The notes beneath the pieces were generated by a model, which was not told the origin of the DNA, ran no database searches, and worked only from the letters and a program-made list of their open reading frames with translations. Positions 57,337-64,000 of a stretch of 64,000 nt of DNA are shown piece by piece. The translations under genes and the position numbers were made by a program. How positions within the stretch are numbered: the stretch's first letter is position 1; every line of letters starts with the position of its first letter. Source of the stretch: Adineta steineri (taxonomy: Eukaryota; Rotifera; Eurotatoria; Adinetida; Adinetidae); NCBI GenBank assembly GCA_905250115.1, contig CAJNOI010000120.1, positions 2,253 to 66,252 on the forward strand, in the 5' to 3' direction.

Positions 57337-58383
57337 TTAATCTATGCAGCTGGAATGATCTTGTGTGTATTTGTATACTTCGAACAAACCGCGATCAATA
57401 GTGACTTGTGGTTCCCAGTTGAAAGTCTTACGAGCTTTGGTAGCATCGCCTACGCAGTTCTTGTGAACTTCTTTTGTAATGCGATTGGGATTAAGCGAAT
57501 AAGGCGCATCGGTTAAAGTTTTGTATTTATCCCAGAACAACGTTGGATCTTTATAATTTGCTGATATGTTTTTATCGGCGATAGTACATAATTTAGAATA
57601 TAATTCTGGTACCGACCAACCCATACCTGTTGAGATATTAAATATTTCTGCGTGAAATGTATCTGTACTCGCCCACATGTTTAACATGAGAGCGATTAAA
57701 TCAGAACTATAGATATAGTCACGTTTGGCGTCTGTTTGATTGAATAATGTGGGTTGTCTATCCAATGCAAGTTCACGAGCCACATATGATGTAAATGGTG
57801 GTGATTTTCGACGAAAGTCTTGATGAGGTCCATAGACATTAAAAAAACGGCAAATGATGATATCCATATTATAGTTTTTTGAATATGCTTTGCATACGTC
57901 CTCAGATGCAGCCTTAGTCATCGAGTAAATCAAATCCGGCTGTATAGAGTCTGTTTCTTTGTAGGTATCTACTTCGTGAGTACTGTTTTCATAAACAGCA
58001 GAAGTTGAAGAGAAAATCACTCTTGAGACACCCGACAAACGTGCAGCTTCGAGAACGTTAGCAGTACCAGAAACATTAACATCGTACGCATATTGTGGTT
58101 CGCTTTGGCAAAGAGGTAAAGCAGCTACACCAGCAAAGTGAAATACTGTATGTGCTCCGGTAAATACACTTTTTAGATCTGGATCTCGGATGTCTTTTAC
58201 TACTAGCTGTCCAAATGTTTTGCCGTCCACAATCAGATTATCAAGATGACCGAATGACATGTTGTCCAGAAGAATAACTTCATGCCCGCGTCTGTGAAGC
58301 TCAGAACCTAATTGAGAGCCAATAAAACCAGCACCTCCCGTAATCACAATCTTTCGTTTTGGACTTTCCGTATCACTTGACAT
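57337..58383 (-). CDS. NAD-dependent sugar-nucleotide epimerase/dehydratase (extended SDR)
   Basis: 348 residues. The N-terminal Rossmann motif is VITGGAGFIGSQLGSELHRRG with LLDNMSFGHL. The VFHFAGVAALP and VNVSGTANVLEAARLSGV stretches follow. The active-site SSTSAVYE and YSMTKAASE give the S-Y-x3-K catalytic set. FNVYGPHQDFRRKSPP and KRDYIYSSDL are typical of UDP-glucose/glucuronate 4-epimerase-like enzymes. The reaction is probably epimerisation of a UDP- or dTDP-sugar; the exact sugar is unclear. It is intronless, unlike most neighbours, and looks bacterial in style, so horizontal acquisition is possible. A hairpin element lies ~55 bp upstream of its start. Confidence 0.85.
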   Translation of the reverse strand: MSSDTESPKRKIVITGGAGFIGSQLGSELHRRGHEVILLDNMSFGHLDNLIVDGKTFGQLVVKDIRDPDLKSVFTGAHTVFHFAGVAALPLCQSEPQYAYDVNVSGTANVLEAARLSGVSRVIFSSTSAVYENSTHEVDTYKETDSIQPDLIYSMTKAASEDVCKAYSKNYNMDIIICRFFNVYGPHQDFRRKSPPFTSYVARELALDRQPTLFNQTDAKRDYIYSSDLIALMLNMWASTDTFHAEIFNISTGMGWSVPELYSKLCTIADKNISANYKDPTLFWDKYKTLTDAPYSLNPNRITKEVHKNCVGDATKARKTFNWEPQVTIDRGLFEVYKYTQDHSSCID

Positions 58384-58438
58384 TTGTCTTTCCTATACTG
58401 TATTATTCAATGATACACAAAACTTTAGTGAATTTAAT

Positions 58439-58516
58439 GTGGGTGATAGTGAGTGGATATGGAGAGGTGTGGGTGTGAGTAGTGTATTGTAATCCCACAC
58501 CCACACCACACCCTCA
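58439..58516. repeat. Telomere-like hairpin element
   Basis: The left arm includes GAGGTGTGGGTGTGAGTAG and an outer GTGGGTGATAGTG. The right arm is TCCCACACCCACACCACACC then CTCAATAT. Confidence 0.7.
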
Positions 58517-58780
58517 ATATATTTAAGGTGGTTAAGTAGTTTATTTCGTTTATGCTGATGCTGAAGTATATGAATATGAAACTATTTTGCTCACTCGTAT
58601 GCCTAGCTGAAAACTCTACTGTTTTGATAAATATTCGAATAAAGCTTCGATCTTTGCATCTATCTGTTGAAAGAAAAAGAAACAACACCACACTTGCAAC
58701 TTACCGTCAAGTTATGAAATGATTCCCTTCTCTTCGTATAAGAGTGAGAATAATTTTTTCTGACAAAAAGAGTGTAAGAA

Positions 58781-59040
58781 TGAGAGAAAAAAATATTCCT
58801 TCCAGTAATGATAATGTAAGAACAATGACGGACAAGTTTTTTTGGGAAAAAAATTGTGAAGTAAGAAGAAATATTTTTTTTTCAGGGAACAGAAGGTAGG
58901 TATGAGAATAAAAAATATTCATTCTAATAATGACAATGTATGAACAATGATAAACAAGTTTTTTTTTGAAGAAAAAGACGGAGGTAAGAAGAAATAAGTT
59001 TTTTTCTTCAGGAAGAAGAATATAGTAATGAGAGCAAATT
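58781..59040. repeat. ~122-bp tandem repeat, about two units
   Basis: Units start at 58781 (tgagagaaaaaaatattc) and 58903 (tgagaataaaaaatattc), and the next begins at 59023 (tgagagc). Shared words include taatgataatgtaagaacaatga and gtaagaagaaata. Noncoding. Confidence 0.6.
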
Positions 59041-59150
59041 GTGTTCATAGAAAATGGCTTGTATGTTTTTCTCATTTCCTTCGACTGAAAAAATAAAATG
59101 TGACATTTATATACAAATTGTACAGAAAATATATTTGATGTAACGATCAA

Positions 59151-59687
59151 TTTATTTGTTTAATTTTTGCTAATAACTATTTATCGGCGTTGATTTATTA
59201 ATCTTCTAAATTTTTCATCAGATTTTTATATCTCAGAATCAACCACTGCACAGTCGAAATCTGATACCGTAGAATTTGACAAGGTGTAAGTGATTTACTT
59301 CTTATTTATACCGACATATGCATCCATAGTCACACATATTCACACATATCCTTAAGAAAAAACTCGATTTTTTTTATAATATTCTTCGATATTTTTGATT
59401 AAACGCAACTAATGCTCGTCACTTCGATTCTTCTGACTCGTAACTAAATGATCGAGTATTTGAATTTTCAGTAACTACTAGCATAAATTTCTATCCTTGA
59501 GTTATAACAATGTGGGTTACAGCCCCATCTCTTTGTATAGAAGGTTCAATTAAGTCTTATTTTTTAAACTAAACATTGAGATTTGATGTGATCAAGCGTC
59601 ATCATTCTCATATATGCATATTTGTGGCAAAAGAGCTTCACATGATTTATTTCTGAAAAGATCAACTGAAGCTAAGTATTAAGAACT
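59151..59687. other. Intergenic region
   Basis: AT-rich, with no supported gene. A C-rich arm-like stretch near 59320-59355 (CACACATATTCACACATATC then CTTAAG) may be another degraded member of the hairpin family. Confidence 0.35.
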
Positions 59688-60266
59688 TTAAACCATTACG
59701 CTGCCTTCGCATTGACCAGGTGGTCGTTTCTCGTAATAACGATTGCAAGTTTCGGGTTGCGGTGCAAAGAGAGTCAACACACAGCAACTGTAATATGGAA
59801 TAACATCGGCCACACCGTGCTTTGCTTGTTGTATGATGTTACCCAATGGGGTTTCTTTATCGACTGTACCAGCACCCAACCATGGATCTGAAATCCATTG
59901 ACCAGACTTGTCATAACATGCTTGTGCACCTGGTCCTGTACTTTTTAATGCATTTCGATAACAACAGTAAGCACCAGCATGTAATGAACAAGTATTTGGC
60001 TGTTTCGCAGCATCACAAGAAGTATCTACCGACCAATCACCAGGTAGTGTTGGGGGAAACGTTACTGGTACCTGACAGTATGGCTTCTTTGTCTTGGCTA
60101 GAAGTTTATTGGGATCGCCTTGTGTAGCATACCAGATCAAGCAGTCGACATAACCGCGACCAGCCATCAACTGCTCATTGGGATTCTCATCGATATTTTC
60201 GAATTCGAAACCAGCAACTGATAGCACAAGTAAGAGTGCAAGAAAAATATTCGTAATAGTATGCAT
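59688..60266 (-). CDS. Secreted protein with AMOP-like cysteine-rich domain
   Basis: 192 residues from the ATG of MHTITNIFLALLLVLSVAG, a clear signal peptide, preferred to the upstream ATG because it gives a standard leader. A cysteine-rich domain follows: DCLIWYATQGDP, YCQVPVTFPPTLPGDW, TSCDAAKQPNTCSLHAGAYC CYRNALKS, GPGAQACYDKSGQW, YYSCCV and a final ETCNRYYEKRPPGQCEGSV. The C…HxGAxCxR…G.GxQxCYD order matches the AMOP domain found in extracellular adhesion proteins. It is a single exon and lies between intergenic repeats. Likely an extracellular adhesion or matrix protein. Confidence 0.65.
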   Translation of the reverse strand: MHTITNIFLALLLVLSVAGFEFENIDENPNEQLMAGRGYVDCLIWYATQGDPNKLLAKTKKPYCQVPVTFPPTLPGDWSVDTSCDAAKQPNTCSLHAGAYCCYRNALKSTGPGAQACYDKSGQWISDPWLGAGTVDKETPLGNIIQQAKHGVADVIPYYSCCVLTLFAPQPETCNRYYEKRPPGQCEGSVMV

Positions 60267-61346
60267 TATTTCTTTTTGGATTATTTTGAATATCACTCTG
60301 TTCCTTTATATTCATACAACTATATATGTCTTATCTAAATAACACGTGTGATTTCAGTTAATAAATCACACTGGTATGCTATATGCATCGTAGGCCGTTA
60401 TGACAATAGAACATCTTCATCAGGTGCTTTAATTCTCAACGCTTAAATCTCGAATGAAATGCATCGCATTTGCACTTAATCAGAATATATTTTACTGCTT
60501 CTTTTTTTTCGAAATAAAATGGAAAGGCATTTTTTCAACGATGATGATGTGTGAGTTGAATAAAGACCAATTTACACCTTCAAAATGGTTTGAGTTTAGA
60601 CATGAGTATAAAAATAATAAGGAACGGATGATGACGTCCTTTCAATATCTACATTCTAATTCTCAAGATGGCATCGATATATGAATGTAGAAGTTGCTTT
60701 TAGACGAACATATTCGAAACTTTTGAACACTTGATCTAAGTTATTCATTCGAAATATTGATTATCAAAGTGGTCTTCGTTATAATATCTTCAGTAAGAGC
60801 AGCTTTGTCCTTGAAGAGCACCAAACTATTTATAATAACTGTTTTTTTTCTTTTCTTCCATTTTATTCTTCGTTACCCTAAAAGAATATGTTTTTTAATA
60901 AAATTTAAAAAAAAACTACATATTGCTAGTGACACTTCATTTATAAGTAATACAGTAATCAGACACAGTTTCTTTTTTCTGTTGTTCGCATAGAGTGTGC
61001 TTCATAATAATAAATTCGAAAAACATTAAAAACAGAAATATAAAAGAGTGAATCGAAAAGAAAAATTATATAATAAGTTAGGAAGATTAAATCGTCGCAT
61101 TTTGCACTTTTGAGTTTTTTACAACCCTTTTTATTGTGTCATCTTGTTTTGAAGACAGTCGCATGTGAACATACGATTGTTTGTGTCAATACAAGAAAAG
61201 AAAAAGACACGTGTGTCACCATCATTTTTCATTTCTTTATTTGAAAAAAGTAAACTGCGACACATCTACTCTTATTCAATACTTTTTTTCTTATTTTATA
61301 AACTTGTAAACCACAGATTATTTTTAGTATTATTCAACTGAGAACA
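60267..61346. other. Divergent intergenic region
   Basis: Between the AMOP-like gene (-) and the Nudix pseudogene (+). AT-rich. ORFs at 60454-60684 and 60757-60993 have no recognisable domain. Confidence 0.4.
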
Positions 61347-62728
61347 ATGACAAGTATTCATGTTAAAGCTCGAACATCGCCTTATCCTGGCACCACTGAT
61401 ATTTCCGTAGGATTTTATTATACAAAAAATATATTTCATTATTCTCTTTGTATTAGAGAACACCAGTACTTGATGATAAAGTACCGTGGACTGTTAATTG
61501 GTCTGATTACAAGCCAAGAGAATATACGGAACAGTTTGTTTTGACAAAACCAGTCTGGGCTGATGATTCTGATGCGTAAGATCAATTGAATTCGAATTGA
61601 AATCTTCTTCTTTTGTTTTTCAAGAAAAAAAATTAAACATTATAATGAAGTTGATGAAAACATTGATCGAACAAGTTTCATAGGAAAATATGAAATTGAC
61701 AAAGAAACGAATCGACCAAAGAATCCTCAAGGTCGCACTGGATGTATGTTATTAAACGAAAACGAGATTTTGCAGGAATAAAAAGTAACATTAATTTGTT
61801 TTTAGTATCTGGTCGTGGTTTACTTGGTCGCTGGGGACCAAATCATGCTGGTGATCCAATTGTTACACGTTGGGCTAAAACTGAACACAACGATAAAAAA
61901 AAAGTTCTAGAAATTATACTTATCAATAGAAGAGACAGTGGAGAATTAGCTATACCAGGTGGAATGGTTAATGCAGGGTATCGATTTTTCTAATATTTTC
62001 TTATTTGATGGCAATTTACTTATTTAGTGAGCATGTATCAGCAGCAATCAAACGAGAATTTATTCAAGAAGCTATAAATTCTAATGCCGATGGTGCTAAA
62101 CATGTTGATGAACTATTTAAAACAGCTGTTTCCGTAAATATACTTTTATCTCGGATTAAAATCATATTTTGTTGATTTTTAATAGATTTATAAGGGTTAT
62201 GTTGATGATCCAAGAAATACGGGTAAACTTGTCCGCTTAAATCTTATTATTATATTTAGCATAAAATGACTATTTTTATCGCTTTAGATAATGCTTGAAT
62301 TGAAACTGAAGCTACCAATATGCATGATGAAACGGGTGAATTAACAAAAGATTTGAAATTAGAAGCTGGTAAATATATTTGTTCTAATGATATATGAATT
62401 TCTACTACGTGTCAGGTTCGATAATTGTTAGACGAACATTTTTTCATAGAGTACGATGCAACTAGATTCTAATATCATATAATCAAAATAGAATTAATTT
62501 ATTTGGGTATTTTCTCTAGGTAATGATGCGTCACACGTAAAATGGTATCGACTTGATCGTGATCATAATTTATATGCATCACACGAGAAAATGATTCAAA
62601 TTGTTATTGAAAAACATGGAGCTTATAAATATTGGCATGATCATCCTAATTCGACCAAATCTACCCTGCGATGTGGTGACATTGCCATTGAACTTTTCTT
62701 TTCTATGAAATATTTTAATACGTCTTGA
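61347..62728 (+). pseudogene. NUDT9-like ADP-ribose pyrophosphatase pseudogene, eight exons
   Basis: Exons by eye: 61347-61406, 61457-61575, 61625-61743, 61806-61977, 62028-62133, 62186-62222, 62288-62368 and 62520-62728. The encoded text follows human NUDT9: [50 protein letters not shown], the Nudix box GGMVNAGEHVSAAIKREFIQ EA, IYKGYVDDPRNT, then DNA, ETEATNMHDETGEL and VKWYRLDRD. The human box has REFGEE, here REFIQE. Two lesions break it. Exon 3 begins with nine A where eight would keep frame (61625-61633), and codon 62296-62298 is TGA where the family has Trp (DNAW). It would have hydrolysed ADP-ribose to AMP and ribose-5-phosphate. The stop codon sits at the start of the next hairpin. 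Confidence 0.75.
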
Positions 62729-62848
62729 AGGTGTGGGTGTAAGAAAAAAATGAATACATAGAACATAAAAATTGGCTTTATGCATTCATTTTATTTTGGA
62801 ATGTAAGAGTGGATATGAACATGGGTGAAGAGAAGACACTCACACTCC
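62723..62848. repeat. Telomere-like hairpin element overlapping a stop codon
   Basis: The left arm is CTTGAAGGTGTGGGTGTAAG, with the TGA of the Nudix frame at 62726-62728. A second G-rich stretch is GGATATGAACATGGGTGAAG, and the right arm is GACACTCACACTCCAT. Confidence 0.6.
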
Positions 62849-62876
62849 ATTATAAAATAAATAATTCGATGAGAAT

Positions 62877-64000
62877 TCATTGTTTATCTTCAAGTAATTT
62901 CTGTGTACTGATAATACGTTTGTGTAGACTTTCAATAAGTGAATCATTACTCATTTGCCGATTATTTTCGAGTAATGTCACTGCACGCTCATAGTTATCC
63001 ACCGCTTGTACGTAGTTACCTAGTTCCCTTTGAACATCACCAATTGAGTCGTATAGAGGTACAAGATCAGAATGTTCAGGTGGTAAATAGCTTAGACTAA
63101 TCTCTAATGATTTTCGAAAGTGCTCAAGCGCTTTAGCATACTCTTTTCTGTATTTATAACTGGCAGCGAGACCAGTATGAACGCGACCAAGACGAGATGG
63201 CTGATTGAGAACAGAAGTATCACTGAGCAAGGCAAGATAGAATTTTTCGATACGTGGATATTCGTCCATAAGTTTAAGTAGCGTACCCATGTATGGCAAG
63301 GGATTGGCAAGTACATCATTGTTTTCTATGAGTTTCATAAGACGCATTAGCTGTTCATCATTGTCACTAACCAATGTCAGTTTTACGGTCCATAATGCCG
63401 AGCAATCCATAGCTTGTGTAATAGATTGGATACGAAATACAGTACTTCTGGAGAAGCAAACTACGCCTTTTTTCGATTCATCATCGAGTAGAGTAAACGG
63501 ACTTTTCGTACTATATACAGTTGGTTCGATGTGTATTTCAAAGATAATCGCTGTAAGTTCATGATGCATTATTCGACGGCGACGAACAAAGTCAAGAGCA
63601 ACATCCTTATCGATGTTGGCCTCGAGAAAATTAGCAAAAGAAAGAAGTCCACCACAGTTACTTTTCAGTAATTTTTCAAATTCATCGTTTGACATCGTCT
63701 TACCACGATATACAATTAAAATATTTTGCATCTGTCCGAGAGTATTGTTATGTCGAATAGTTAATTGAGTCTGTACGTGTTTGAGAAAGAAGGAAATCTT
63801 GTAAATAATGTCAAATTCTTTCGTATATTCAGCTCGATTCAATATTCGCGAGATAAAACGTGACTGTGTTAACCACCAAAGGGCTTTTTGTGGACGATAG
63901 TTTTTTTCGAAATCATCAACGGCTTGCACTTGCTCGTCGTTGTATGCATAATTTGTTCGACAAAAAGCGATAAACTCATTTTTAGCCTCATTTTCGAATT
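62877..64000 (-). CDS. ART-like protein with C-terminal TPRs, 5' end beyond window
   Basis: The frame is open to the right edge (reading FENEAKNEFIAFCRTNYAYN), so the N-terminus is missing. At least 373 residues are visible. The first part matches the ART core common in bdelloids: LIVYRGKTMSNDEFEKL (R) and LLSFANFLEANIDKDVALDF (the S strand). The ExE stretch, usually …E-x-E-V-L-F-S, is DDESKKGVVCFSRSTVFRI, so both glutamates are absent. The rest is a TPR array (VHTGLAASYKYRKEYAKALEHFRKSLEISL, YDSIGDVQRELGNYVQAVDNYERAVTLLE) of the kinesin-light-chain type. It is probably a TPR scaffold with an inactive or altered ART domain. It converges with the Nudix pseudogene. Confidence 0.75.
   Translation of the reverse strand, partial: FENEAKNEFIAFCRTNYAYNDEQVQAVDDFEKNYRPQKALWWLTQSRFISRILNRAEYTKEFDIIYKISFFLKHVQTQLTIRHNNTLGQMQNILIVYRGKTMSNDEFEKLLKSNCGGLLSFANFLEANIDKDVALDFVRRRRIMHHELTAIIFEIHIEPTVYSTKSPFTLLDDESKKGVVCFSRSTVFRIQSITQAMDCSALWTVKLTLVSDNDEQLMRLMKLIENNDVLANPLPYMGTLLKLMDEYPRIEKFYLALLSDTSVLNQPSRLGRVHTGLAASYKYRKEYAKALEHFRKSLEISLSYLPPEHSDLVPLYDSIGDVQRELGNYVQAVDNYERAVTLLENNRQMSNDSLIESLHKRIISTQKLLEDKQ

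Noticed and set aside
58707..59150. 147-residue minus-strand frame with repeated Phe/Leu segments
   Set aside because: It is a translation of the 122-bp noncoding tandem repeat.
1..64000. CRISPR arrays, operons, rRNA or integron features
   Set aside because: Spliceosomal introns and animal gene families show a eukaryotic nuclear contig. No regularly spaced repeat-spacer array or rRNA was seen.

Overview
The window looks like a nuclear contig from a bdelloid rotifer, most like Adineta or Rotaria. The evidence is an AT-rich genome, short GT-AG introns (about 50-60 nt), and gene families known to be expanded in bdelloids (F-box/LRR, NHL and kelch propellers, R-S-ExE ADP-ribosyltransferases, ART+TPR proteins, NUDT9-like Nudix). 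Several genes also have a bacterial, plant or fungal flavour. Species assignment is inference. There are two assembly gaps, at 23531-23630 and 37929-37938.

Layout. 1-8.3 kb: 3' end of a kelch-repeat protein (+), an F-box protein (-), an ankyrin protein with a C-terminal ubiquitin-like domain (-), and a 17-exon Na,K-ATPase-alpha-like gene (+). The last has a fully open spliced frame of 966 codons but altered catalytic and ion-binding residues. 9.5-17.4 kb: an F-box/LRR gene built from 141-bp exon+intron modules (-), an M13 (neprilysin-type) zinc endopeptidase (-) and a secreted coiled-coil protein with a probable 3' frameshift (-). 19.5-27.4 kb: an NHL propeller (-), an R-S-ExE ADP-ribosyltransferase (-), a dead F-box exon, a 380-bp foldback element, a DUF3431-like gene cut by the gap (+), and a second modular F-box/LRR gene (-). 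27.6-31.2 kb: a mariner-type MITE, a non-LTR reverse-transcriptase relic, and a multi-exon gene with an acidic N-terminus and basic C-terminus, possibly a transcription factor (-). 32.3-45.1 kb: a membrane protein with a Thr-rich stalk (-), a broken pogo/Tigger-like transposase (+), twin nuclear-receptor pseudogenes in a ~1-kb segmental duplication, an unknown membrane ORF, and a degenerate ~165-bp tandem repeat. 45.3-64 kb: a rhodopsin-type GPCR with a broken N-terminus (+), a PARP-like gene (+), an F-box protein (-), an STP-type sugar transporter (-), a GT28/sterol-glucosyltransferase-like enzyme fused to a GH2-like sandwich (+), a sugar-nucleotide epimerase (-), an AMOP-like secreted protein (-), a NUDT9-like Nudix pseudogene (+), and an ART+TPR protein running off the right edge (-).

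The most distinctive structure is a family of short inverted repeats, about 45-160 bp long. Their arms are permuted TGTGGG-like units, typically beginning CTTGAGGGTGTGGGTGTGG and ending in the complement. At least a dozen two-armed copies and several single arms lie in spaces between genes. TGTGGG is, from memory, the reported bdelloid telomere repeat, so these look like interstitial telomere-like hairpins or a MITE family built from them.

Four genes relate to ADP-ribose chemistry: an intact-looking ART, a PARP-like protein, a dead ADP-ribose pyrophosphatase-like Nudix, and an ART+TPR protein missing its ExE glutamates. All exon coordinates were read by eye and could be off by a base or two.
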